Below, in pieces: positions 53,527-62,341 of a DNA stretch of 64,000 bases; positions within the stretch are counted from its first letter, which is position 1; each line of letters opens with the position of its first letter. The stretch comes from Cytobacillus stercorigallinarum (GTDB lineage: Bacteria; Bacillota; Bacilli; Bacillales; Cytobacillaceae). The stretch spans positions 157,373 through 221,372 of the forward strand of contig NZ_JACSQT010000009.1 in assembly GCF_014836495.1 (NCBI RefSeq), read 5' to 3'. Below the pieces are notes generated by a model, which saw only the letters and a program-made list of their open reading frames with translations, ran no database searches and had not been told where the DNA came from. Made by a program: the position numbers and the translations under genes.

Positions 53527-54330
53527 TTATCCCCCTTGAACAACCACCTTCTGCGATGCTTTTTTCCATACTAATCTTAAAAAAATATATGTAACGACTA
53601 CCCAAAATAACTGAATCCCAATAGATGTGAAGATTTGATTTCCTGCAATCTCACCAATAAAAATCGCATTTGGTATGTAATAAATGCCTTGAAAGGGTAA
53701 GTATGAGGCAAAGCTTGCGAGCCAACCTGGGAAAAACCACAAAGGAATAACCGAACCAGATAGTAATGACATCGCAAAATAAAAGATATCCTCAACTCCG
53801 CCTGTTTCAACTAAGAAGAAAGTTAATAATCCAAAGGCCATTTCAATACAATAACGAATTAAGAACCCAATAAAAGCGGCAAATAAAAAAGCTAACCAGA
53901 TCAGTGGATCATTTGGTATTGAAAGGTCCATAAAGAAAAATAAGATAATATACAAAGGCATTAGTGCAGTAATCATATAGAAAAACACACTGCCAAAGTC
54001 TGCGAATAAATAACGTAAAGGCACATCAAAAGGACGCATTAATTCCAATGAAATATCACCCGTACGCACTTTCTCTTGTATTTCCCAGAGAGGGGTCCCT
54101 GCCCCGTTTACACCTGAGAGAAATTGACTTACTACTATATATGTAAGCATTGCTTGAAAACTGACGCCACCAGCCTCTTCTCTACCCGCATATAACACTG
54201 TCCAGATAGAACCCCACATTAAAAGAAAGATCACATTAGAACCGAGTCTAGACCAGACATCAAATCGGTACACAGCCGAACGTAGAAAAGACTTTTTGGC
54301 AAACGTCCAATACAAACGATAATTGAACAT
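53527..54330 (-). CDS. ABC-2 family permease, subunit 2
   Basis: 267 residues. SAVYRFDVWSRLGSNVIFLLMWGSIW at the N-terminus and GDISLELMRPFDVPLRYLFADFG (the family LxRP motif) are clear. Six membrane segments. First gene of the exporter operon. It probably pairs with subunit 1 as a heterodimer. Confidence 0.9.
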   Translation of the reverse strand: MFNYRLYWTFAKKSFLRSAVYRFDVWSRLGSNVIFLLMWGSIWTVLYAGREEAGGVSFQAMLTYIVVSQFLSGVNGAGTPLWEIQEKVRTGDISLELMRPFDVPLRYLFADFGSVFFYMITALMPLYIILFFFMDLSIPNDPLIWLAFLFAAFIGFLIRYCIEMAFGLLTFFLVETGGVEDIFYFAMSLLSGSVIPLWFFPGWLASFASYLPFQGIYYIPNAIFIGEIAGNQIFTSIGIQLFWVVVTYIFLRLVWKKASQKVVVQGG

Positions 54331-54411
54331 CTACTTCCCACCTGCTTCTTAAAAAATCACGTCATCTGCAAACATTTTAACATAATTTTACTAACACCCA
54401 CCCCTTTTAGT

Positions 54412-54440
54412 TTGACAATTATTTAAATTGTCAATAGAAT
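54412..54440 (+). promoter_or_regulatory. Sigma-A promoter overlapped by a perfect palindrome
   Basis: TTGACA (54412), 17 bases, TAGAAT (54435) is a near-consensus promoter for yjiH. TTGACAATT-ATTTA-AATTGTCAA (54412-54434), with 9-bp perfect arms, covers the -35 and the whole spacer, the position expected for a repressor operator. Confidence 0.75.
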
Positions 54441-54536
54441 AACATCTCTACCATTTTCACGTATAAGGTTGGCAATTAATATAGAATGAATTAAAATGTA
54501 GTCTGACTTATTTTTATTAGAAGGAGACATCAATTG

Positions 54537-55877
54537 ATGCGTAAATATAAATTATCCGATGTGTTAACCTTTCTCATACCTTCTATACTAGGGATTTTAT
54601 TCTTTATCATTCCGATTAGTGTAGACGGAGAAGTAACCATTCCTATTGCCATTTTATCTGGGTGGATACAAGATTTATTAGCTGGATATATTCCGCTAAT
54701 TATGGTGGTTATTATCGTTCTTACTTTATTGGGGACAGTACTAGCGAAGATTTCCCCAAATATTTTTAAAAACACCCCTTTCTTAAACAACTTATTTAAT
54801 GTTACTTATGGGTGGGTAATTGTCCGTTTTTTAGGGGCCGTATTTGCAGTGCTAACCTACTTCAAGTGGGGAACTGAGGCTGTTTGGTCAACAAATACAG
54901 GTGGACTATTACTGTTTGATTTATTACCAGTGCTATTTAGCGTATTTTTATTTGCAGGATTACTTCTACCCCTGTTGGTTAACTTTGGATTACTAGAATT
55001 CTTTGGCGCTTTACTTACAAAGGTCATGAGACCGTTATTTAAACTTCCGGGCCGCTCAGCAGTTGACTGTGTTGCCTCTTGGATTGGTGATGGAACGATT
55101 GGGGTTCTATTAACAAGTAAACAATACGAGGAAGGATATTACACGAAAAAAGAGGCTGCCATTATTGGTACAACCTTCTCTGTTGTGTCTATTACTTTTA
55201 GTCTTGTTGTTATCTCACAAGTAGGATTAGGAGAATTCTTTGTTCCATTCTACTTGACGATCCTAGCGACAGGTATTATTGCTGCCTTAATCATGCCAAG
55301 AATACCACCACTTTCAAGAAAAGCGGACACTTATTATGACAAGAAAGCTAAAGAAGCAGATGAAGCTATTCCTAAAGGTTATACGCCTATCTCTTGGGGA
55401 ATAGAATTAGCTCTTAACAAAGCTAGAAAAAGTAGAGACGTAAAGGCCTTCTTTATTGACGGATTTAAGAATATTTTAGACATGTGGATGGGTGTAGCAC
55501 CGATTGTTATGGCGCTTGGTACAGTCGCATTAATTTTAGCCGAATATACACCAATCTTTACTTGGATAGGTATGCCATTTATTCCGGTATTAGAACTCTT
55601 TGGCTTACCAGAAGCTGCTGCTGCATCTGAAACATTATTCGTTGGGTTTGCAGATATGTTTTTACCTTCTGTCATGGCTGCAGGGATTGAAAGTGAATTG
55701 ACTAGATTCGTTATCGCTGCTCTATCTGTTTCGCAGCTCATTTATATGTCAGAAGTTGGCGGTTTGTTATTAGGGTCTAAAATCCCTGTATCATTCTTTG
55801 ACTTAGTATTAGTCTTTATCCTAAGAACTATCATTTCACTGCCTATTATTACATTGGTTGCTCATTTTATATTTTAA
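54537..55877 (+). CDS. YjiH family membrane protein (nucleoside-recognition/GATE domain)
   Basis: 446 residues; TTG 54534 directly in front is an equally possible start, and AAGGAG serves both. Ten or more hydrophobic segments. The GATE-type motif region CVASWIGDGTIGVLLTSKQY with GTTFSVVSITFSLVVISQ and the late VGFADMFLPSVMAAG mark the YjiH group. Relatives are related to SpoVV/YlbJ and nucleoside-recognition proteins; transport is presumed, substrate unknown. It has its own promoter with a probable operator. Confidence 0.87.
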   Translation: MRKYKLSDVLTFLIPSILGILFFIIPISVDGEVTIPIAILSGWIQDLLAGYIPLIMVVIIVLTLLGTVLAKISPNIFKNTPFLNNLFNVTYGWVIVRFLGAVFAVLTYFKWGTEAVWSTNTGGLLLFDLLPVLFSVFLFAGLLLPLLVNFGLLEFFGALLTKVMRPLFKLPGRSAVDCVASWIGDGTIGVLLTSKQYEEGYYTKKEAAIIGTTFSVVSITFSLVVISQVGLGEFFVPFYLTILATGIIAALIMPRIPPLSRKADTYYDKKAKEADEAIPKGYTPISWGIELALNKARKSRDVKAFFIDGFKNILDMWMGVAPIVMALGTVALILAEYTPIFTWIGMPFIPVLELFGLPEAAAASETLFVGFADMFLPSVMAAGIESELTRFVIAALSVSQLIYMSEVGGLLLGSKIPVSFFDLVLVFILRTIISLPIITLVAHFIF

Positions 55878-55908
55878 ATCCATTCTTTCTCGGGAAATAA
55901 TTTTTTCT

Positions 55909-55938
55909 GCCACCTGTCGTGTTTTCAGGTGGCGTTTT
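55909..55938 (+). terminator. Terminator of yjiH
   Basis: GCCACCTG / CAGGTGGC, 8-bp perfect stem, 9-base loop, then GTTTTTAT. Confidence 0.9.
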
Positions 55939-56270
55939 TATATACATTGAATGGATTGAATTTTTGATAGATGAATCACTAAAAAGATCCATCGGTTACG
56001 ATAAAATCTCCAACCATACAACGTTTGCCCCTTTATGAAAGTGGGACAAAACCAAAGTTTCTCTCCATTATTAAGCGCCATACAGTGAATACGGTATAAT
56101 CCTTTCACACAAATTTGTTTTAAAATGAATTCAGGTTGTTCTTCCGGTAGATTCGGCATGTTTTTCGGCGGTTTATACGGAGGGGGAATTTGCTGAAATG
56201 TATCTAGGTCCATATTTTTTAACAGTTTCCCTTTTATCCCTTTCGGTTCATGTACATTAAAATGACTCAT
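55938..56270 (-). CDS. Hypothetical protein
   Basis: 110 residues from ATG 56270 (GAGGTGATTACT upstream; a frame from 56288 lacks a site). The N-terminal half is Pro-rich (QQIPPPYKPPKNMPNLPEEQ); the C-terminal half contains WFCPTFIKGQTLYGWRFYRN. Not recognised. The gene has its own good ribosome site, so it is probably real. It abuts the yjiH terminator. Confidence 0.65.
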   Translation of the reverse strand: MSHFNVHEPKGIKGKLLKNMDLDTFQQIPPPYKPPKNMPNLPEEQPEFILKQICVKGLYRIHCMALNNGEKLWFCPTFIKGQTLYGWRFYRNRWIFLVIHLSKIQSIQCI

Positions 56271-56358
56271 AGTAATCACCTCAAGCACATCTTATGTGAA
56301 AAGTGGCCATTTGCCATCATCTTATGTCAGGTAACTCACCAATGCTTAAGGTGAAAAC

Positions 56359-56391
56359 AAAAAAATGCCTGCAGCAACTTCGTCTGCGGCA
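56359..56391 (-). terminator. Terminator of ybaK
   Basis: On the minus strand TGCCGCAG / CTGC-A-GGCA with one bulged base, then TTTTTTTG. Confidence 0.75.
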
Positions 56392-56399
56392 CCTGATAT

Positions 56400-56876
56400 T
56401 TATTGAGCGATCTCATATAACTCTGCACTTGTCATTTTAATGAGGTCTTGTAACGTTAATTCTATCTGTGTACCTAATTTACCCCCACTAACAATCATAC
56501 TTTTCATATCCTTTGCTGATGTATCAATATACGTAGGATATTGCTTTTTCATAGCAATTGGTGAACAGCCACCACGAATATAGCCTGTTATCTTCTGAAT
56601 ATCTTTCACATGAATCATTTCAACCTTTTTCTCACCTGACGCCTTAGCTGCCTTTTTCATATCCAGTTCCTTATCAACTGGAATGACAAATACATAGTTT
56701 TGCTTACTTGCACCCACTGTCACTAATGTTTTAAAAACCATTTGACCTAATTTACCCGTTTTTTCTGCCACTGAAAGACCATCTATTTTTCCATCGGCAA
56801 CATCATAAGTTATGACTTCGTAGCTTACTTTCGCCTGCTCTAATAACCGCATCGCATTTGTTTTTCCTTTTGCCAT
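56400..56876 (-). CDS. ybaK: Cys-tRNA(Pro) deacylase
   Basis: 158 residues of the YbaK/EbsC editing family. The conserved Lys is in QMVFKTLV, and GYIRGGCSPIAMKKQYPTYID is the classical C-terminal motif with the GGxSP/GGCSP loop. It hydrolyses Cys mischarged on tRNA-Pro. ATG start; ribosome site moderate (TAGGGGATGTAG). Monocistronic with a terminator. Confidence 0.92.
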   Translation of the reverse strand: MAKGKTNAMRLLEQAKVSYEVITYDVADGKIDGLSVAEKTGKLGQMVFKTLVTVGASKQNYVFVIPVDKELDMKKAAKASGEKKVEMIHVKDIQKITGYIRGGCSPIAMKKQYPTYIDTSAKDMKSMIVSGGKLGTQIELTLQDLIKMTSAELYEIAQ

Positions 56877-56914
56877 TCAACTACATCCCCTAGAAATAAC
56901 GAAAAAGTATTTGC

Positions 56915-58576
56915 TCAAGTTCGATAAACTCTAGCTTCATAAGGACGAAGCTTCACCTTCTTAGGTGGCGATATATCGCCTTGTGCTTGATAGTTCCATA
57001 ATAATAGCTCTGCACTTTCTCTGACAAGTAGGTGATTTAAACTTACAGTCACAGTAAGAGCAGACAGGTTTACTAGAATCAGAAACCTCTGTTCTTCATC
57101 TTCTCTTGTATAAGCAAAAACCTGTTTATGATTGGGAAAAAGAAGCTTATATTCACCCTTACTAAAGGTAGCGTGAGTCTTCCTTAAAGTAATTATATGT
57201 TTGTAAAATTGCATGACGGAATGATTCGAATTCTTTTGTAAGTCCACATTGATTTTTGTATAATTCTCATTTACTTCCATCCATGGTTTCCCCTCCGTAA
57301 AGCCTGCGTGTGGATCAGAACTCCACTGCATAGGCGTACGGCTATTATCCCGCGAAGAAGCCCATATGAGTTTCATAATCTCTTCGTGTGACCAACCTTT
57401 CTGTTGTTTGTCCTTATATAAATGATGAGTGATGATATCATGATAGGAGGACATCTTTTCGAAGTGCACATTCGTCATGCCTATTTCTTGGCCTTGATAA
57501 ATAAAGGGAGTACCTTTCATAAAAAAGTACATACACGCTAAAGCAGTTGCGCTTTCATACCAATATTCTTTATCATTGCCCCAAGTTGAGACAATTCGCG
57601 GCTTGTCATGATTTTCAAGAAAAAGGGCATTCCAACCATCTGCAGCTAATGCAACTTGCCACTTCGTTAATACTTTCTTCAAATCAATGATATCTAAGAT
57701 TGGTTTTTCTTCTGCATCCCATAAACCAAGGTGCTCGAATTGAAAAACCATATCCATTTTTCCTTGGTCCTTGCCAACCCAAAGAAGAGACTCTTCTGCA
57801 CTAACCCCATTCGCCTCCCCAACCGTAACAACTGGGAACTTCCCGTACGTTTCTTTTTTAAATTCTAAAAGCCAATCATGTATTCCAGGTTGATTCATAT
57901 GCTTCGAGAAGGAGGGGACATATGTCTCTTTGTTAGTTGGAGGGATGTCTGGTAATCCCGGGCTTTTCTTAATATGACTAATCGCATCAATTCTAAAACC
58001 GTCTACGCCTTTTTCTAGCCACCAATTGACTGTATCATATAATGCATGACGTACTTCTTTGTTTTCCCAGTTTAAATCTGGTTGTTTTTTAGAGAATATA
58101 TGCAAATAATATTCACCCGTTGCTTCATCATACGTCCATGCAGAGCCGCCAAATATACTGGCCCAGTTATTCGGTTCTTGCCCATCTTTTCCTTTTCTCC
58201 AAATATACCAATCTCGTTTTTTCGATTCCTTGCTAGCTTTCGACTCTATAAACCATGCATGCTCATCACTTGTATGGTTTAAAACAAGATCAATAATTAG
58301 TCGCATACCTCTTTGATGTACTTCCTCTAATAATTGATTAAAGTCATTCATTGTCCCGTATTCAGCTAAAATTTCCTGATAATTAGAAATGTCATAGCCG
58401 TTATCATCGTTAGGAGACTCATACATCGGACAAATCCAAATCAAATCAATGCCCAGTTCCTTTAAATATGATAGACGTTGAATAATGCCTTGTATATCCC
58501 CAATGCCGTCTCCATTTGAATCTTGAAAGCTTCTTGGATAGATTTGATAGGCAATTGCGTCTTTCCACCAAGTCAC
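56915..58576 (-). CDS. Alpha-glucosidase, GH13 (oligo-1,6-glucosidase/maltase type)
   Basis: 553 residues. GH13 barrel with nucleophile Asp197 in GVDGFRIDAIS, acid/base Glu254 in TVGEANG and the third Asp324 in LENHDKPR. QPDLNWEN and the calcium loop DSNGDGIGD are also present. The residue following the nucleophile segment is Ala (DAIS), not Val as in oligo-1,6-glucosidases; Ala is commoner in alpha-1,4-specific enzymes, so a maltase-like preference is inferred. Intracellular; no sugar transporter is adjacent. It shares the strand with the TrxR-like gene 20 bases upstream. Confidence 0.9.
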   Translation of the reverse strand: MTWWKDAIAYQIYPRSFQDSNGDGIGDIQGIIQRLSYLKELGIDLIWICPMYESPNDDNGYDISNYQEILAEYGTMNDFNQLLEEVHQRGMRLIIDLVLNHTSDEHAWFIESKASKESKKRDWYIWRKGKDGQEPNNWASIFGGSAWTYDEATGEYYLHIFSKKQPDLNWENKEVRHALYDTVNWWLEKGVDGFRIDAISHIKKSPGLPDIPPTNKETYVPSFSKHMNQPGIHDWLLEFKKETYGKFPVVTVGEANGVSAEESLLWVGKDQGKMDMVFQFEHLGLWDAEEKPILDIIDLKKVLTKWQVALAADGWNALFLENHDKPRIVSTWGNDKEYWYESATALACMYFFMKGTPFIYQGQEIGMTNVHFEKMSSYHDIITHHLYKDKQQKGWSHEEIMKLIWASSRDNSRTPMQWSSDPHAGFTEGKPWMEVNENYTKINVDLQKNSNHSVMQFYKHIITLRKTHATFSKGEYKLLFPNHKQVFAYTREDEEQRFLILVNLSALTVTVSLNHLLVRESAELLLWNYQAQGDISPPKKVKLRPYEARVYRT

Positions 58577-58596
58577 ATCCCATTCCTCACCTTCTA

Positions 58597-59493
58597 CTAA
58601 CGATTAATTAATGATTTATGAATCCATATGGCCGCCTGAGAGCCTTCACCCATGGCAATTGTCACTTGTTCTGAATGAGCCACAACATCACCCGCAGCCC
58701 AAACATGAGGAACATTCGTCATTTTCGAGCGCCCATCCGTTATAATATGCTGATTACCTAAACGTTCTACACCTAATTTTGCTGCTAAGTCCGATTTTAC
58801 TTGATTCCCACCATAAGCAATAAAGCCTCTCTCACCTTCTACAACCTGTCCAGATGCCAAACGAACCCCGCGAAACGATGAACCGTCAGCCATTACCTCG
58901 GCTATTTTTTCTTCAATCACTTCAATTCCTAATTTCTCTAACTGTTGATAAGTTTGTGGACAAACTTCTTTTTGCTCATCATTAACGAATATAATTGAAT
59001 TCGTCCAATAAGCAAGCGTCAATGCCATATTAGCACCCGTGTTTCCAGAACCCATCACAACCGTTGTTTTATCCTTCACCTCATAGCCATCACAGTCTGG
59101 ACATACGTACACAGTCAAACCTAGACATGGACCGAGCGATTTATACGGGGGAATATGATCCATGATGCCTGTGGCAAGTAATAATCGCATGCCTCTATAT
59201 TGCTTCTTACTTCTTGTGTAAATCATGAACTCCTCTTCCTCGTACATAATGTCTATTACTCGATCATCTTGATAATGAACACCATATTTTTCCCCATGTG
59301 CTCTGCCGATTTCTCTAAGGTGTGGACCACTCACACCATTAGGATAACCTAATATATTATGATAACTTTGACATATGGACGATCGCCCTTGATTGTCATC
59401 AAGCACTAACACTCGATGTTTATAACGACCTAATTGAATCGCTGCCTGTAATCCTGCAATCCCACCACCAATAATAATGCATTCGTATTTCAT
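58597..59493 (-). CDS. FAD/NAD(P) oxidoreductase, thioredoxin-reductase-like
   Basis: 298 residues from ATG 59493 (GAGGAGGGATGAG upstream; ATG 59502 is too close). FAD-binding GGGIAGLQAA at residue ~9 and NAD(P)-binding GSGNTGAN; C-terminal FAD motif VWAAGDVVAHSEQ. The CxxC is CPDC followed by DGYE, at the place of the thioredoxin reductase redox pair (usually CATC/CAVC). Genuine thioredoxin reductase is usually encoded near lgt/hprK, so this is probably a paralogue with another partner. Confidence 0.85.
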   Translation of the reverse strand: MKYECIIIGGGIAGLQAAIQLGRYKHRVLVLDDNQGRSSICQSYHNILGYPNGVSGPHLREIGRAHGEKYGVHYQDDRVIDIMYEEEEFMIYTRSKKQYRGMRLLLATGIMDHIPPYKSLGPCLGLTVYVCPDCDGYEVKDKTTVVMGSGNTGANMALTLAYWTNSIIFVNDEQKEVCPQTYQQLEKLGIEVIEEKIAEVMADGSSFRGVRLASGQVVEGERGFIAYGGNQVKSDLAAKLGVERLGNQHIITDGRSKMTNVPHVWAAGDVVAHSEQVTIAMGEGSQAAIWIHKSLINR

Positions 59494-59572
59494 ACGCCTC
59501 ATCCCTCCTCATTTTCATCTTTGTATTGTTTCCAAATTGATGAAAATCATGAAAAAGGGCAACAAAAACTCA

Positions 59573-59737
59573 TTATCCACAAAAAATATATTAACTTGTG
59601 GATAAATTATAAATATACACAGGGTTATACACATACGAACAAACGCTTGGTTTAATAGCTTCTTTCCATGTTATTATTAACTTCTTCCTTTGAATCATTT
59701 TCACCTTTTTAAGTTATCCACTTTTTATTGTGGACAA
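59573..59737. promoter_or_regulatory. Cluster of DnaA boxes
   Basis: Perfect TTATNCACA boxes: TTATCCACA at 59573 (+), TGTGGATAA at 59597 (-) and TTATACACA at 59625 (+). One-mismatch boxes: 59613 (+), 59714 (+, TTATCCACT) and 59729 (-, TGTGGACAA). Six boxes lie within 165 AT-rich bases. This looks like a DnaA-binding cluster or a replicon origin remnant. Confidence 0.78.
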
Positions 59738-59882
59738 CTGTTAATAAGTGCTAATATTCTTTACATTCTTTCCACATCGAAATTTTTTCATTACCCATAC
59801 CTAGATTGCATTGCTCATATCTTGGTTCTCACTTGTTCCGAAATAAAAGGCTCGTCTCGCATCCCACCCAAAAGGGTTCAAA

Positions 59883-59924
59883 AATAGCAGAAAGGTTGCC
59901 CACATCGGCAACCTTTCTGCTATT
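59883..59924 (-). terminator. Terminator of the partition operon
   Basis: AATAGCAGAAAGGTTGCC / GGCAACCTTTCTGCTATT, an 18-bp perfect stem with a 6-base loop and a T-run on the minus strand. It overlaps the stop codon of the parR-like gene. Confidence 0.92.
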
Positions 59925-60501
59925 TATTCATATGTGACAAAAAACCACCTAATAAATCATCAATATCTTCTTCGGCTTCTTCCTTCTTATGTGATTCTGG
60001 TTCGTTTTTCTTCGCTTGATTCCAATCGAAACTATCTAGTTCATCTTCAAACGTCGCATCGTCAGTAGATTCTTCCGCAGCAGCAGTTTCCTGCCATTCA
60101 TCAACAGGACGAGTGCCTGATTCTTCCTGCAAATATAATGCTTCATCAATATTAGCTGAGCCACTATTTAAGGAAGCTAATAATGCTGTAGCTCTGAGCG
60201 GGTCGGAAATAAGCTGATACACAATACTTCCGAGTAATGCCTCAGAATGCTCGTGTTTTAGCCAATCCTTTTGAACCTTTGTTAAATGTTTCGGAAGTGG
60301 AATCGTAATAGCTTCTCTCTCATTACTCTTATTTTGATTCACTCCAGCAAGGACAATTTCCGCAACCTTACTAGAAAAATTTCTTCTCTCTGTTGTTTTT
60401 AACCTTTGTAGCTCTTTTAGTAGATAATCTGGTGTATCAGATGGTATTCGGAATGAAATTGACTGACCCCTTTTCAATTCCGAAGAAGCTGGTTTTTTCA
60501 T
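59920..60501 (-). CDS. ParR-like partition adaptor protein
   Basis: 193 residues from ATG 60501 (AGGTGA 6 bases upstream). The first ~55 residues (GQSISFRIPSDTPDYLLKEL; RRNFSSKVAEIVLAGV) fit a ribbon-helix-helix DNA-binding domain. The second part resembles a replication/segregation helical region. The last ~80 residues are acidic (EEAEEDIDDLLGGFLSHMN), the kind of tail that contacts the actin filament in ParR proteins. It follows the ParM-like gene by 10 bases, the normal order. Assignment rests on context and layout, not on a strong motif. Confidence 0.75.
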   Translation of the reverse strand: MKKPASSELKRGQSISFRIPSDTPDYLLKELQRLKTTERRNFSSKVAEIVLAGVNQNKSNEREAITIPLPKHLTKVQKDWLKHEHSEALLGSIVYQLISDPLRATALLASLNSGSANIDEALYLQEESGTRPVDEWQETAAAEESTDDATFEDELDSFDWNQAKKNEPESHKKEEAEEDIDDLLGGFLSHMNK

Positions 60502-60511
60502 CAAAACTCAC

Positions 60512-61687
60512 CTAGTTTGATTTAACAGGTTTCTTATCCTGCTTATCTTTATTTGATCTTCTTGCATAATCTGCAACCAATTTATAATAGGCATTCGCCA
60601 TCATCCAAATGCTTTCTTTTTCATCTTCAAAAAAGTCGATGTTAAAACCATCTAAATTATTATTCAAAGTTTTGAGGTAATCCTTTAGGACGATGGAGCC
60701 ACCACCAACAAAATAGCATATTTCAGTTTGCGAATTTTTTTGCCATACGTTTCTTAATAAACGATATTGCTTCTTCGCTAAGTCTAAAAGAATACGATCT
60801 GTAATGTCATGTACACTTGTGCGGCTACCTTTAACCATAATATGGTTGCGGTTGTTTTTTCTTGTAATAATCTCCACTACATCGCGGCGACTATCAAGCT
60901 CTATACCATGTTTTGATCTTATTTCTTCTCTAATCGCTTCTAAAGATTCAGACACACCTAAATTAAAGCCTTGAGCTTTATCATCATCCACATTTCGATC
61001 TTTAATGACTGCGATATCTGTTGATAAACCACCAATATCTTGAATAAGTATGCGTTTATCTATTAAGTCTTTATTAATAATATTTAATTGATTGTCCATC
61101 ACCAAATTAATGAAAGCAGCAAAACCTTCAGGATATACTTTGACATCATCAAATTTAATATTGACCTTCACCCCTTGATATTTAGGAGTAATTAAAAATT
61201 CGACTTGGTGAACAGACCCCATTAATTTAGATCGATAACCCGAATCCTTACCTTCTTTTGCTTCTCTCAATGGAAGTCCTGTACCTAATAAATAATTCGC
61301 ATCAACCACATTACCAGATCTCTTAAATGCAGCGCCCTTTTCTTCATTAACCGCATCCAATGCTAACGCAGTAAATAACATGACCAACGTTTGATCTTCT
61401 TCTGATTTACTGCTGCCTGGATCAAGCTCTGATGCGTTATCACTTTTGGTTGCTAAATGTCCAACACGATAGATTGCATTATTCTCTTTCAAAGCAGGGG
61501 AGTGGACACGAATATGTATGCCATCTAGCGGATCCTTACTATTTAGCTCTTCAATTCCAATGACTGGTCTATCCTCAATATCTCTTGCTACGACATTCGG
61601 TAAATTAAGCTCGTTCTCTACCTTACCAAAAATAGCTTTAAGCGAATCATTACCAACATCGACAGCCGCAATTCTTGCATTCGTCAT
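60512..61687 (-). CDS. parM: ParM/StbA-family actin-like segregation ATPase
   Basis: 391 residues. Actin-fold nucleotide motifs: phosphate-1 IAAVDVGNDSLKAIFG (residues ~6-21), phosphate-2 LIQDIGGLSTDIAVI and adenosine motif FVGGGSIVLKDYL. LLGTGLPLREAK is typical of the ParM/Alp branch and absent from MreB. Such proteins polymerise to push plasmid copies apart through a ParR-centromere complex. A divergent-looking array of short repeats upstream is the presumed centromere. Start ATG with AGGGTTGGA upstream. It is flanked here by ordinary chromosomal genes. Confidence 0.9.
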   Translation of the reverse strand: MTNARIAAVDVGNDSLKAIFGKVENELNLPNVVARDIEDRPVIGIEELNSKDPLDGIHIRVHSPALKENNAIYRVGHLATKSDNASELDPGSSKSEEDQTLVMLFTALALDAVNEEKGAAFKRSGNVVDANYLLGTGLPLREAKEGKDSGYRSKLMGSVHQVEFLITPKYQGVKVNIKFDDVKVYPEGFAAFINLVMDNQLNIINKDLIDKRILIQDIGGLSTDIAVIKDRNVDDDKAQGFNLGVSESLEAIREEIRSKHGIELDSRRDVVEIITRKNNRNHIMVKGSRTSVHDITDRILLDLAKKQYRLLRNVWQKNSQTEICYFVGGGSIVLKDYLKTLNNNLDGFNIDFFEDEKESIWMMANAYYKLVADYARRSNKDKQDKKPVKSN

Positions 61688-61789
61688 CTCTTATCCAACC
61701 CTTTCATTCTCATATATTTGAGTTAATAGTTTAAGAGTAATAGAGAATGAAGTAATAAGCAATGAAAGAGGGAGAAAAGTTACCAAATC

Positions 61790-61993
61790 GTAAAAACGTA
61801 AACAAACAGCAAAATTTCGTATACCTGTATACTTTAATGTTTACAAGAAAACATAAAAAGCATACATCTTTATATATCAACATGTATACACTTTTGCATA
61901 CTTGCACACATTTAAACAGTCAAAAGAAAACAATAATGTAAACTTGTATACTTATTTCGTTTACACGCATACGGAAATTGAATACATGTAAAC
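61790..61993. repeat. Putative ParR-binding centromere: phased GTWWAC hexamer pairs
   Basis: Pairs of GTWWAC-like hexamers 8 bases apart (2-base gap) begin at 61790, 61819, 61839, 61896, 61938, 61959 and 61980; single hexamers are at 61860 and 61884. Examples: GTATAC-ct-GTATAC, GTAAAC-tt-GTATAC and GTTTAC-ac-GCATAC. Spacings of 20, 21, 21 and 21 bases between successive elements, and 42 between 61896 and 61938, put many on one helix face. It lies 100 bases upstream of parM, the position of parC in R1-type loci. Confidence 0.78.
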
Positions 61994-62341
61994 ACCCATC
62001 TTCTTACCCACTATTTGCTATTAAAGGGACCGCTACAAATCTTGCCAATAAGACAGGTTAGAGAGTGAATAAATGAAAAGTATGAGAATCATTCAAGCGG
62101 AAAATACTATCAATGATTTACAGATCCGTTAGAAGGCCTTCAAAACAAATAACTACCAAATCCCATTAAATTTAAACATTCTGATTAGACTTTCGAATTA
62201 AGTTCCATTTAATATACTTGTACGCTCAAAAGATAATCGTTTAATTATCTATATAATCTTGATATAATTTTTTAAAAGCAGGCCAACCCCATTAAATCAA
62301 TATTTATACGTTTCTATAGCCAAATTATACTTATCTTTGAT
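61994..62341. other. Intergenic stretch, nothing identified
   Basis: About 350 bases between the hexamer array and the dtpT promoter. No gene, repeat or replication initiator is seen. Confidence 0.4.
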
